Notes: a model not told the origin generated them from the letters alone. Numbered from the stretch's first letter, positions 1 through 8,311 are shown. The stretch is 64,000 nt of DNA from Anaerolineae bacterium (GCA_022820665.1 JAJEFB010000016.1:1-64000); one strand, 5' to 3'. Made by a program: numbers and translations.

Positions 1-67
1 CTTTCATGCCGGGCTGCGCCGCCAAATTGAGCGCTTCACGTTTCAATTCCTCTGGATATTTCATCAT
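1..67 (-). CDS. IS3-family transposase OrfA, N-terminal fragment cut by window edge
   Basis: Read from 67 down to 1, the sequence encodes Met-Met-Lys-Tyr-Pro-Glu-Glu-Leu-Lys-Arg-Glu-Ala-Leu, the usual start of the HTH_Tnp_1 (IS3/IS911 OrfA) transposase family, which binds the insertion sequence ends. A purine-rich GGAAGGTG ribosome site lies just upstream of the two ATG codons (67 and 64). Only about 22 residues are inside the window, so whether the full gene and its OrfB are intact cannot be seen. An inverted hexamer TGGACA/TGTCCA at 102-120 probably marks the nearby end of the element. The family call rests on a short peptide. Confidence 0.6.
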   Translation of the reverse strand, partial: MMKYPEELKREALNLAAQPGMK

Positions 68-101
68 CACCTTCCAAACCACCTTCCTCACCTCATTTTA
101 T

Positions 102-120
102 TGGACAACTTAGCTGTCCA
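102..120. repeat. Inverted hexamer near the putative IS end
   Basis: TGGACA and TGTCCA face each other across seven bases, about 35 bp upstream of the transposase start. The position fits a terminal repeat or the transposase promoter region. The other end is outside the window, so the boundary is inferred. Confidence 0.35.
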
Positions 121-146
121 CAAAATCGGGGCAAGTTTACCATTGC

Positions 147-275
147 AATGGAGAGGGGGAGCGCATTTGGCGGGAGTTGGATTAGATCCGGAACTTTTGA
201 TACAAATGAGATTCTTCGCATTATTTTGTTGGTACTACTGAGGGTACAGAGATTTTTTCACCACAGAGGCACAGA
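147..275. repeat. Intergenic repeat unit, copy 1 of 3
   Basis: Begins with a CATTGCAATGG box, then a GAGGGGGAGCGCATTTGGCG box, a TTGGATT-GATCC segment and a CTACTGAGGGTACAGAGATT tail. The same order recurs at 593-710 and 808-932 with a few substitutions. No reading frame is conserved among the copies, so this is a non-coding repeat. The box GAGGGGGAGCGCATTT also occurs in the insertion at 27332-27531. Confidence 0.7.
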
Positions 276-282
276 AGTAAGT

Positions 283-456
283 GCAAGTAAGTCATGCAAG
301 AAAATTTAGCCCAAATCCCCTATCCACATCCGCGTCGAAATCTGTACGGGTCAGCCGGTGGCTGACCCATTGCTATCGTTCCGCTTATGTTCATTTTAAG
401 GGCGAGCCGCCGGCTCGCCCGTACAGGCTCCTTATTTCGTTGCATTACTTACTTGG
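283..456. mobile_element. MITE-like element with 15-bp terminal inverted repeats, copy 1
   Basis: The left end GCAAGTAAGTCATGC (283-297) is inverted, with one mismatch at the tenth base, at the right end GCATTACTTACTTGG (442-456). The interior holds two perfect hairpins: arms GGGTCAGCC at 348-368 and arms GGGCGAGCCG at 400-420. CACAGAGG-type sequence flanks both sides. Three further elements with the same ends occur at 968-1087, 40712-40865 and 41031-41192. It encodes no transposase; mobilisation in trans is inferred from structure. Confidence 0.65.
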
Positions 457-592
457 ATTTACTGAGAGCACAGAGATTTTTAACCTCTCCCCCCGGCCTG
501 TTCCCCCCTCGATCCCCCCGCTCAACGGGGGGCGGAAACCCCATTGCAATGGGTCGCGTAGGGCGCGTAGACACAGCCCGCCGACACTGACC

Positions 593-710
593 TTCGAGAG
601 GGGGAGCGCATTTGGCGGGAGTTGGATTGGATCCAGAACTTTCGCTACAAATGCGATTTTTTCGCATTATTTTATTGGTGCTACTGAGGGTACAGAGATT
701 TTTAATTCAC
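593..710. repeat. Intergenic repeat unit, copy 2 of 3
   Basis: Near-copy of the unit at 147-275, starting at the GAGGGGGAGCGCATTT box and ending in the CTACTGAGGGTACAGAG tail. It is preceded at 481-590 by a C-run/G-run palindrome, the CATTGCAATGG box and a CGCGTAGACAC motif, all of which recur around 13640, 27490, 43100 and 60230. Confidence 0.7.
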
Positions 711-807
711 CACAGAGGCACAGAGAGCACAGAGATTTTTAACCTCTCCCCCCGACCTGTTCCCCCCTCGATCCCCCCGCTCAACGGGGGGCGGACACCC
801 CATTGCA

Positions 808-932
808 ATGGAGAGGGGAGCGCATTTGGCGGGAGTTGGATTAGATCCGGAACTTTCGCTACAAATGCGATTTTTTCGCATTATTTTATTGGTGCTACTG
901 AGGGTACAGAGATTTTTTCACCACAGAGGCAC
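808..932. repeat. Intergenic repeat unit, copy 3 of 3
   Basis: Third copy of the unit at 147-275, again introduced by CATTGCAATGG (804 onward). It follows a C-run/G-run palindrome at about 740-800 closely matching the one at 481-540, so the duplicated block is larger than the unit itself. Confidence 0.7.
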
Positions 933-967
933 GAAGGGTTTTTTGCCACAGAGGCGCGGAAGTGAGC

Positions 968-1087
968 GCAAGTAAGTCATGAGAGAAAATGCCGCACTTC
1001 AGCACCATCCACATCTTATGTTTATTTTGAGGGCGAGCCGCCGGCTCGCCCGTACAGGGTCGTTATTTTTTTGCATTACTTACTTGG
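968..1087. mobile_element. MITE-like element with terminal inverted repeats, copy 2
   Basis: Left end GCAAGTAAGTCATG at 968-981, right end GCATTACTTACTTGG at 1073-1087. At 120 bp it is the shortest of the four copies. Its core is the hairpin with arms GGGCGAGCCG (1031-1051), identical to the second hairpin of copy 1. CACAGAGG motifs again flank both ends. Confidence 0.6.
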
Positions 1088-1165
1088 AACTACTGAGGGC
1101 ACAGAGAGATTTTTGGCGCGGGGGGAGGCTGTTTCGGGGGCGGGAGATGGCTGGGGGGAGTTTGC

Positions 1166-3001
1166 TCAGTCCCCGGCGGCCAGGTCGGTCAGGTGATGGT
1201 ACTGGCTCATGTAGAGTTGGTGATAGAAGCCGCGCAGGGCGAGGAGTTCGTCGTGGGTGCCGCGTTCGATGATGCGCTGGTCGTTGACCACCAGCACTTG
1301 ATCGGCATTGCGAATGGTGCTCAGGCGGTGGGCGATGACGAAGGCTGTGCGGCCTTCCAGGAGATGTAAAAGCGCTTCCTGGATATGAATTTCGGTGCGG
1401 GTATCGACGCTGCTGGTGGCTTCGTCGAGGATCAAGATGCGCGGATCGGCGAGGATGGCGCGGGCGATGGCCAGCAGTTGACGCTGCCCCTGGCTGAAGT
1501 TATGCCCTTTTTCCGAGACTTGGGTCTGGTAGCCGCGGGGCAGCAGGTGGATGAAGGCATCGGCGTTGGCCAGCTTGGCGGCTTCGATGACTTCGTCGTC
1601 GCTGGCGTCGAGGCGGCCGTAGCGGATATTTTCCATGACCGTGCCGCTGAAGAGAAAGGTATCTTGCAGCACGATGCCCAGTTGATCGCGGATGGAATTT
1701 TGCCGCAGGCGGCGGATATCTTGCCCGTCGATGCGGATGCTGCCGCCGGTCACGTCGTAGAAGCGGCTCAGGAGGCTGATGATGGTGGTTTTGCCGGCGC
1801 CGGTGGGTCCGACCAGGGCGATCGTCTGCCCGGGCGCCACCTCCAGGCTGATATCCTGCAGAACGGGTTTGTCTTTTTCGTAGGCGAAGCTGACGGCGTC
1901 AAAGCTTACTTGGCCGCGGATGTTGACGAGGGGCTGGGCATTGGGGGGATCAACCACGGTGGGTTGGGCGTCCAAGACGGCGAAGATGCGCTCGGCGCCG
2001 GCCAGAGCCGATTGCAGTTGATTGTAGACCATGGCGATGCCGCGCATGGGGCGGAAGAAGTTCATGACATAGATGACAAAGGTGGCGATGACGCCCACGG
2101 AAACGAGATCGCGCAGCGCCAGCCATCCACCGAGCAGGGATGTCCCGGCGACGGTCAATATGCTCATGGTGGTGAACATGGGACCGAGAGCGGCGGTGAT
2201 GAAATCTGCGCGAATGCCGACTTTGCGATAGGCTTGGCTGGCGCCCTGGAACTGGTCGATGGCGCTATCTTCTTGCGCGTAGGCTTGCACGGCGCGGATG
2301 CCGGTGATGTTCTCTTCCAGGACGGCGTTGAGCAGACCCAGATTCTTTTGCATGCCGCGGAAGGCTCTGCGGGTGCGCTCGGTGATTTGACTCGTGATGA
2401 AAAGCATGATGGGCAGGATGATCAATGTGCCGATTGCCAGGGGCAGATTGAGCAAGAGCATTGCCACCATGATGCCGCCCAGGGACAGGATATTGGTTGT
2501 GAACTGGATCAAGCCATTGGAGAGGATCTGGTTGATGGCTTCGCTGTCGTTGGAGATGCGGCTCATCAGGTCGCCGACGCGATGCTTGTCGTGATAGTCG
2601 AGCGACAGCGCCTGAAAGTGCCGGAAGAGCGCGGCGCGGATATCGGCGACGAAGTATTGCCCGACCCGGATCATCATCATGCCGTGAATCACCGTGACGA
2701 TGCCCTGCGCCAGATATACCAAGAGCATAATGAAGGCGATGCGAAGCAAACCGTCGACATCGTTGTGGACGACGTATTGGTCAATCGCGATGCCCAGCAG
2801 GGCGGGACCGATCAAGCCCAGCAATGTGCCGGCAATCACAAGTACAGCTACCAGGAGCAGATGGCTGTGATAGGGCTGTAGATAGTCGGAGAGGCGGCGC
2901 AAGGTCCCGCGCCGATCTTTGGCTTTCTCGCCGGTGGGCCGCGAGCCGCCCGAGCCGCCGATGAAACGGGGGCGCTCTGTGGTTCCGCCTCGGTTAGTCA
3001 T
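1166..3001 (-). CDS. ABC exporter half-transporter, catalytic-site subunit (heterodimeric multidrug type)
   Basis: A 611-residue half-transporter: an N-terminal membrane domain of about six helices (residues about 45-330) fused to an ATPase domain. Walker A is GPTGAGKTT, and Walker B ends in the consensus ILILDEATSSVD with a catalytic Glu and an H-loop His (VIAHRLS). The signature is the degenerate FSQGQ rather than LSGGQ. This matches the TM288/BmrD-type subunit of heterodimeric exporters, which supplies the intact Walker B while its poor signature faces the partner's degenerate site. Its start overlaps the end of the partner gene (2994-4787) by 8 bp, so the two are translationally coupled. 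The family is clear; the substrate (drug, lipid or peptide) cannot be told. Confidence 0.92.
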   Translation of the reverse strand: MTNRGGTTERPRFIGGSGGSRPTGEKAKDRRGTLRRLSDYLQPYHSHLLLVAVLVIAGTLLGLIGPALLGIAIDQYVVHNDVDGLLRIAFIMLLVYLAQGIVTVIHGMMMIRVGQYFVADIRAALFRHFQALSLDYHDKHRVGDLMSRISNDSEAINQILSNGLIQFTTNILSLGGIMVAMLLLNLPLAIGTLIILPIMLFITSQITERTRRAFRGMQKNLGLLNAVLEENITGIRAVQAYAQEDSAIDQFQGASQAYRKVGIRADFITAALGPMFTTMSILTVAGTSLLGGWLALRDLVSVGVIATFVIYVMNFFRPMRGIAMVYNQLQSALAGAERIFAVLDAQPTVVDPPNAQPLVNIRGQVSFDAVSFAYEKDKPVLQDISLEVAPGQTIALVGPTGAGKTTIISLLSRFYDVTGGSIRIDGQDIRRLRQNSIRDQLGIVLQDTFLFSGTVMENIRYGRLDASDDEVIEAAKLANADAFIHLLPRGYQTQVSEKGHNFSQGQRQLLAIARAILADPRILILDEATSSVDTRTEIHIQEALLHLLEGRTAFVIAHRLSTIRNADQVLVVNDQRIIERGTHDELLALRGFYHQLYMSQYHHLTDLAAGD

Positions 3002-4787
3002 GGCGGTTTAAGCTCCCCATGCCGTTGACCTCGCCCAGTTGCGATTGGTAGATCTCCCGATAGATTTCGCTGGAAGAGAGCAGTTGCTGGTGGGTGCCGC
3101 GGGCGGCGATGCGTCCTTGATCGAGCACGAGGATCTGATCCGCTTTCAGGACGCTGGTGATGCGCTGGGCGATGATAAAGGTGGTGCGCTCGGCGGCCAG
3201 TTTTTCCAGGGCGGCTTGTATTTTGGCTTCAGTCTCCATATCGACGGCGCTGGTACTGTCGTCGAAGATGAGTATGCCGGGTTGAATGAGCAGGGCGCGG
3301 GCGATAGCGATACGCTGCTTTTGCCCGCCGGAGAGGTTGGTGCCGCCGGCTTCGATGCGGCTGTCGTAGCGGGCCGGCATCGCCGTGATAAATTCGTGGG
3401 CTTGGGCCGCTTTGGCGGCGGCGATGACATCGTCCAGGGTCGCCGCGGCGTCGCCGTAGGCGATATTGTCGCGCACGGTTCCGCTGAAGAGAATGGATTC
3501 TTGCAGGACCATGCCGATGCCCGAGCGCAGGGCGTTGCCGTCCCAGGCTTTGACGTCGACGCCGTCAACCGATACCTTGCCGCCGTTGACGTCGTAGAAG
3601 CGGGGAATCAGGTTGACCAGGGTGCTTTTGCCGGATCCGGTCGCGCCCAGCAGGGCGATCTGCTGGCCCGGCTCGACGACGAAGCTGATGCCGTGCAGTA
3701 CGTCGTCGCCGCTGGCGCGCGCCGCGCCGTTGTCCTGGTTGGAACCGCGGCGGCTGTAGTGGAAGGAGACATTATCAAAGGCGACGCGACCGAGCACGCG
3801 CTCGGCTTGATGGGGCGCGGGCGCTATGGGCAGCGCCGGCTGCGTATTGAGGACTTCCAGCACGCGCTCGGCGGAGGCTTCGGCGCGGGCAGCCATCATG
3901 AGCAGATTACCGAGGAAGAGCAAGGGACCCATGCCGATCATCAGGTAGTTGTTGAAGGCGATCAATTCGCCCAGGGTCAAGCGATCGCCGAGCACGGACA
4001 GACCGCCAAACCAGAGCACGGCGACCGCGCCGACGTTGGTCAGGACTTGCAGGACGGGCATAGCCACCGCCAGCAAATTGCCGACTGCGATGTTCTTTTC
4101 GCGGTAGTCGTCGTTGCTGGCGGCGAAGCGCTCAATCTCGAAGGGACCGCGCACGAAGGCTTTGACCACTTGTATCCCGGCGAGGTTTTCTTGAACCAGG
4201 GTGTTCAACGCGCCCAGGCGCTGCTGGACGACGGTGAAAAGCCGGGTGGCCTGGACCATCAGGTAGCGGATGAAAATTGCCGAGAGGCCCGCCACCGCAA
4301 ACATGATCAGGGACAGTTCCCAATCCGTCAGCAGCAGCATGATCATGCTGCCGAAGATCATGACCAGGACGCGCAGTATCAGGGATAAGCCGGCGCTGGA
4401 GAACATGCGCACGACATCGACATCGCTGGAAACGCGGGTCATCAATTGACCGGTCTGCATTTGGTCCAGATTGGCGAAGGACAGGGACTGAATATGGCGA
4501 AAGAGGGCGTGGCGGATGTCGTAAGCCAAGCCCTGGGAGACGACGGCGCGGCAATAGCCCTGGCCCAGGGTGCTGGCGGCGCCGACCAGGGCGGCGACGA
4601 ACATGAGCGCCGCGCCCAGGAGGATGCGGTCCATGTCGCGGGGGCGGATGCCTTCGTCGATCATCAATTGCAGCAGGCGCGGCACGCTCAGTTCCATGGC
4701 GACCGGCAGCACAGTTGTCAAGAAGCCGAAGAACAGGAACCAGCCGTAGGGTTTCATGAATCTGAAGATGCGCCAGAGGGATTTCAT
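2994..4787 (-). CDS. ABC exporter half-transporter, degenerate-site subunit
   Basis: A 597-residue half-transporter with an N-terminal six-helix membrane domain and a C-terminal ATPase. Walker A is GATGSGKST and the signature is the good LSGGQ. Walker B, however, reads IFDDSTSAVD, so the catalytic Glu is Asp (about residue 510), and the H-loop His is Gln (IIAQRIT). This is the signature of the TM287/BmrC-type subunit, which carries the non-hydrolysing site in heterodimeric exporters. It is the first gene of a two-gene operon with 1166-3001. The downstream partner carries the complementary defect (FSQGQ), so the pair forms one transporter with one active and one degenerate ATP site. Confidence 0.92.
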   Translation of the reverse strand: MKSLWRIFRFMKPYGWFLFFGFLTTVLPVAMELSVPRLLQLMIDEGIRPRDMDRILLGAALMFVAALVGAASTLGQGYCRAVVSQGLAYDIRHALFRHIQSLSFANLDQMQTGQLMTRVSSDVDVVRMFSSAGLSLILRVLVMIFGSMIMLLLTDWELSLIMFAVAGLSAIFIRYLMVQATRLFTVVQQRLGALNTLVQENLAGIQVVKAFVRGPFEIERFAASNDDYREKNIAVGNLLAVAMPVLQVLTNVGAVAVLWFGGLSVLGDRLTLGELIAFNNYLMIGMGPLLFLGNLLMMAARAEASAERVLEVLNTQPALPIAPAPHQAERVLGRVAFDNVSFHYSRRGSNQDNGAARASGDDVLHGISFVVEPGQQIALLGATGSGKSTLVNLIPRFYDVNGGKVSVDGVDVKAWDGNALRSGIGMVLQESILFSGTVRDNIAYGDAAATLDDVIAAAKAAQAHEFITAMPARYDSRIEAGGTNLSGGQKQRIAIARALLIQPGILIFDDSTSAVDMETEAKIQAALEKLAAERTTFIIAQRITSVLKADQILVLDQGRIAARGTHQQLLSSSEIYREIYQSQLGEVNGMGSLNRHD

Positions 4788-4844
4788 GGGACAAGTGTAA
4801 CGGCGCGCGGGCGGGTCTACAAGCGGCGGGAGGGGAATTGGCTG

Positions 4845-4872
4845 TTGACAGATAGAACATATATGCTATTAT
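4845..4872 (+). promoter_or_regulatory. Sigma70-like promoter for the M23/JAB effector gene (copy 1)
   Basis: TTGACA at 4845-4850 and TATTAT at 4867-4872, separated by 16 bp. The whole segment is repeated at 15969-15996 upstream of the second header gene with the same spacer length and most spacer bases conserved, which supports it as functional. Confidence 0.7.
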
Positions 4873-4983
4873 GTGAACAAGCGTTCAGATTAGATTGAGC
4901 GTTGCGCCGCGCGGGCTGGCTTGTGACAGGGCGAAGGCGCTCGGCGCATTCACAGATCAGATTGATGATTTAGGAGAGAGATC
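4873..4983 (+). promoter_or_regulatory. Conserved 5' leader, about 110 nt (copy 1)
   Basis: This stretch between promoter and start codon is nearly identical to 15997-16104, although the two downstream proteins differ strongly. It includes an AAGCGTTCAGATTAGATTGA block, GGCTGGCTTGTGAC, and a GGCGCATTCACA block near the end. TTGTGA and TCACA segments can pair around a GC-rich inner region, so a structured leader RNA or protein-binding site is possible. It ends in TTTAGGAGAGAGATC, which supplies the ribosome site. Confidence 0.6.
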
Positions 4984-7107
4984 ATGTTTCCATACTATTT
5001 ACTTCCTGGCAACAAGCCAAAGCCAAAACCAAAGCCAAAGCCGAAGAAACCGTCATCGTATTTGCCATCTTATCTTACTGTCTATGTAAAACCGGACCCG
5101 CCGCCGGCTCGGGCGGGGATACCCGACGACATTCTTCCGTTTGTAAACCCTAATCCAAAGCCAGTCAGCCAACCCAAACGCAGACAATACGATCCGCTCT
5201 CGTCTATCCAAGCGCCGAAACGGGGATCGGGGAATGACCGCTCATCTTCATCGCATGTTTCACAGAGAGAGAGGACGGTCAGGATTCGGGTGGGGGAGAA
5301 TCCCGGACCGCGCGAGATCATCCCTGACAAGTCTTTGCCGGATATTGCGGATGTGCCGGATGGCGGGATTGATCCAGCCGATCTGAAATTCTACTTCGCG
5401 GCGCGGGACCATGATCTGGTCCGAAGCGTGGAGGCGGCGCTGACCCACGAAGGACTGCCAGCGCGTTATTATACGGAGCCTTCAACGTACGTGCGAGATA
5501 ATTTTGCCGAGTACGGCATGGATGACGAGGCGGATGCAGTGGCGGTGGAATATACGCGGAAGTACGCCGAAGAGATGAGCCTGCAACGCGCCCAGGAGGT
5601 CACACAAGAGGTCATTGAAGACCTGTCGAACGATGAACTGGAAAGCGTGGTGGCAGTTGATCGGGATACGGGAGAGATTATCTTTGTTCGTTATGGGGAC
5701 AAGGACTCTGTGACCTTGCAGGAAGAGCAACGGAAGTTGGCGGAGGGGCGCAATATTGTTTTGATCCACAACCATCCAAAGGGGGGAGCGGCATCACTGG
5801 CGGACCTGGGCGCGGCGGATTGGCTGGATGCGGAAAGGATAGTCGTAGTAACGCCCTCTGGGAAGCGGTATTACTATCATCGCCGCGGCGGCAGGCTGGT
5901 AGCGCTGAAACCGGTTCAGGGCCCCGGTGTTGTAGCTGAGCGGGATCCGGAGGAGACAGCGGTGGCGCGTTTGCTGCACATGATGCAGAGCGCGAGAGAA
6001 GCGGGTAATCCTGCGGAATGGGTCATGCGGCAGGATGAGCAGAGTGTAAAGATAATGGTGACAGGGACTGTACAATGGTCTACTGAAGAGGAACCTGTGA
6101 TCTTGGACGAGGGAGCATATGGCGACATTCTCTATGAACATGCGAACTCGTTTAAGGTATTGGGCAAATCGCGCTTCAATGCCTTTGTAGTTCTGGTTGA
6201 AACAGTAGCCGGACAACAACTGTGGCTTGATCTCAACGAACATGATGCCGTGTTTGAATTCATTGGCGCGGACAACCTAGCCGATATTCCATATACCGAA
6301 CAGAGTGCGGCAATTCTCGACAATCCTTACGAGAATACAATCGAGGGCGAAGTAGACTTCCTGCCAATTGCTCAGGAAGACATAGACAGAGTCATTAAGT
6401 TTGGAGCAACGGGCAATCCTGCTTGGGAAAGTACCGGGGGTTATCATCCTGGTTTTGATATTATGGCTGAGGCTGGCACTGAAGTCAGGGCAATAACATC
6501 TGGAGAAGTGGTTGGGATTTTTGTACCGGAGGATGTCAACCTTGAACATGTCTATGGTTCTGCGAAGGCAAGTAACGTCGCTAAAGGAGAACCGCCTGGC
6601 GAAATCTATGATCCGCAAACGGTATCCGTACCTGCACGTCAAGCGTTCGCTGATGATTGGATCATAGAGAGAGACCATAGAGCTTATGTGATTGTTCGCA
6701 GCGGCAACGCCTATATCATATACGGCCACCTTGATCCGGATTCGATTCAAGTGGGGTCGCATGTTGTTGCGGGCCAGACCATCGGGGCGGTAGGGGAAGA
6801 CCCGCAGCACGAAAATGACCACTTGCATTTTGAACTCAAAACTCATGGTCAGACGGCAGTGTTACTTGACGAAAACGGCGAATATGTCAGGGATAGTAAA
6901 GACCATAGACCCCAGTTCTTTCTCAATCCGCTGTATCTGTTCACTGCGGAAGAGAGAGAAAGGATAATAGCGGAATATGGACTGGCGCCGCTTGACGATC
7001 AATTGCTGGCCATCCAAGGATCGACGGCTATTGATCACAGCAGTCATGGGGTAGGGTTTTATTGGCGGGACAGGACATACATATCTAGAGCCGATGGAGA
7101 CGCGTAG
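4984..7107 (+). CDS. Modular effector-like protein: Lys-Pro header, JAB domain, M23 (LytM) peptidase domain
   Basis: 707 residues. Residues 10-22 are a Lys-Pro repeat, followed by IPDDILPFV (about 46-54) and a low-complexity linker. A helical module (NFAEYGMDDEAD) follows at about 170. A JAB/RadC-like metalloprotease core has Glu220, His262, His264-Pro265, Ser271 and Asp274. The C-terminal M23 domain has His488, Asp492, YGHLD (His582) and HLHFEL (His613, His615), the complete zinc-ligand set of peptidoglycan endopeptidases. There is no ordinary signal peptide, so export by an unknown route is inferred. Promoter, leader and header are shared with the gene at 16105; the JAB module is shared with 19997. 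A secreted protein with an exported partner (7110) suggests a toxin-like or cell-wall-remodelling role. The domains are clear; the biological role is inferred. Confidence 0.85.
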   Translation: MFPYYLLPGNKPKPKPKPKPKKPSSYLPSYLTVYVKPDPPPARAGIPDDILPFVNPNPKPVSQPKRRQYDPLSSIQAPKRGSGNDRSSSSHVSQRERTVRIRVGENPGPREIIPDKSLPDIADVPDGGIDPADLKFYFAARDHDLVRSVEAALTHEGLPARYYTEPSTYVRDNFAEYGMDDEADAVAVEYTRKYAEEMSLQRAQEVTQEVIEDLSNDELESVVAVDRDTGEIIFVRYGDKDSVTLQEEQRKLAEGRNIVLIHNHPKGGAASLADLGAADWLDAERIVVVTPSGKRYYYHRRGGRLVALKPVQGPGVVAERDPEETAVARLLHMMQSAREAGNPAEWVMRQDEQSVKIMVTGTVQWSTEEEPVILDEGAYGDILYEHANSFKVLGKSRFNAFVVLVETVAGQQLWLDLNEHDAVFEFIGADNLADIPYTEQSAAILDNPYENTIEGEVDFLPIAQEDIDRVIKFGATGNPAWESTGGYHPGFDIMAEAGTEVRAITSGEVVGIFVPEDVNLEHVYGSAKASNVAKGEPPGEIYDPQTVSVPARQAFADDWIIERDHRAYVIVRSGNAYIIYGHLDPDSIQVGSHVVAGQTIGAVGEDPQHENDHLHFELKTHGQTAVLLDENGEYVRDSKDHRPQFFLNPLYLFTAEERERIIAEYGLAPLDDQLLAIQGSTAIDHSSHGVGFYWRDRTYISRADGDA

Positions 7108-7109
7108 AC

Positions 7110-8165
7110 ATGAAGCGAAGAATAATTGTCGTATTCAGCATCTTGTTCTTGTCAGTAGCGGCTGCGGCGCAAACTGTATCCTGCTATACAGAACTTGAGA
7201 CATGCCCCGACAACTTCCCACCGGAGGCCGATGTCTATTTGCACGGACGGTCCCTCTACTGGCATCTAACCGACATCTTTGAGCGCGATGCGGATTGGTA
7301 TTTCTTCGACGATTCAAGCGAAACCTGGTCTACATTAGAGGATGCGGAAATCCTGGCCTTCACGAAAGAGGCGTTTGACGAAGCCTTTGATGAACTGGGA
7401 TGGGAAGCCTATCTGACAGATGCTGACACTGCGATTGCAATGAGTGCGGATGGCAATGCCATCTATGTGATGGATGAGGAAGAATTGCATCTCATTGACC
7501 TCTCGACGAGTCTCGTCTTTTCCATACGCTATAGCGAATATGCGACATACTGCACAGCACCGGATGGCACGCCTTTAGATTGGCTTGAGGACGCGAACAT
7601 TTGGTATGAAGTAGTTGAAGCAGGCGCCACATGGGTCGTGCGCTGCAAATATGGGTTCCGTCGGACCACTAGATACCAGGGCAAATATATCGGGGCGCGG
7701 ATACGAACTATCAATGATACGGAATTCATCAGAACTGGTGTGCTGAAAATTTTGGATCCATCCAGTCCGTTCTACGAAGAGAAGACGCGCTATAGCATTG
7801 AATATCAACAGAAACCGCCTGAAATCTGGCTTTACGATTATTCCGCGTATGGTCCTAGATTTGTCACCTATCTCAAACTGGATGGCGCTTATGATGATAA
7901 TTTGGGAAACGACACAATGATAATGCGCAGCTTTGATACAATAAACTTGCATGATCGGCTTATTCAATGGGAACCCGCCGCGCAAAAAGTTCGTCAAGAC
8001 TTTGGTGGGATAAAACGCAAAAGACAAGCGAAAAGCGCCTTGGTTAATGTATTGGAGCGGGCTTTGACGCTGACGCCCGCAAAATGGCTGCTAGAGATAG
8101 AGACAGGCGACGACAATGGGCTCTATTACAATTTGTCCAGTCTTTTCAAGTACGTGAGCAAGTAA
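7110..8165 (+). CDS. Exported protein of unknown function following the M23/JAB gene
   Basis: 351 residues with a classic Sec signal peptide (charged MKRR, a hydrophobic stretch, then AAAAQ as probable cleavage site). It starts two bases after the stop of the upstream effector gene, so they are almost certainly cotranscribed. Blade-like segments such as AMSADGNAIYVMD and LHLIDLS recall beta-propeller repeats, but no full repeat set is visible. Three Cys residues lie close to the mature N-terminus and along the first 150 residues. The position fits an immunity protein or secreted partner of the M23 enzyme; this is inferred from context only. Confidence 0.7.
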   Translation: MKRRIIVVFSILFLSVAAAAQTVSCYTELETCPDNFPPEADVYLHGRSLYWHLTDIFERDADWYFFDDSSETWSTLEDAEILAFTKEAFDEAFDELGWEAYLTDADTAIAMSADGNAIYVMDEEELHLIDLSTSLVFSIRYSEYATYCTAPDGTPLDWLEDANIWYEVVEAGATWVVRCKYGFRRTTRYQGKYIGARIRTINDTEFIRTGVLKILDPSSPFYEEKTRYSIEYQQKPPEIWLYDYSAYGPRFVTYLKLDGAYDDNLGNDTMIMRSFDTINLHDRLIQWEPAAQKVRQDFGGIKRKRQAKSALVNVLERALTLTPAKWLLEIETGDDNGLYYNLSSLFKYVSK

Positions 8166-8311
8166 CGAAACAACTGCATGGACGATGATCATTGATGAGG
8201 GGTGTCGAAACGAGCAGAACCGTTCATCAACGAGTCCTCAGCAAATAATCAGACGTTTTCATTTAGCATGCCAACCTCAAATAGATGCCCGATCATTTAT
8301 GTTGGAAACTG

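Noticed and set aside
281..742. Open frames of 60-150 codons across the left repeat region
   Set aside because: They cross repeat boundaries, change frame relation between copies and have no ribosome site; they are repeat sequence, not genes.
1385..2881. Long open frame (nearly 500 codons) on the strand opposite the ABC exporter gene
   Set aside because: It mirrors the codon structure of the exporter on the other strand, has biased Ala/Asp/Gln/Gly composition and no family motif. The same applies to long opposite frames at 3039-4388, 14058-15875, 24219-25538 and 48563-49942.
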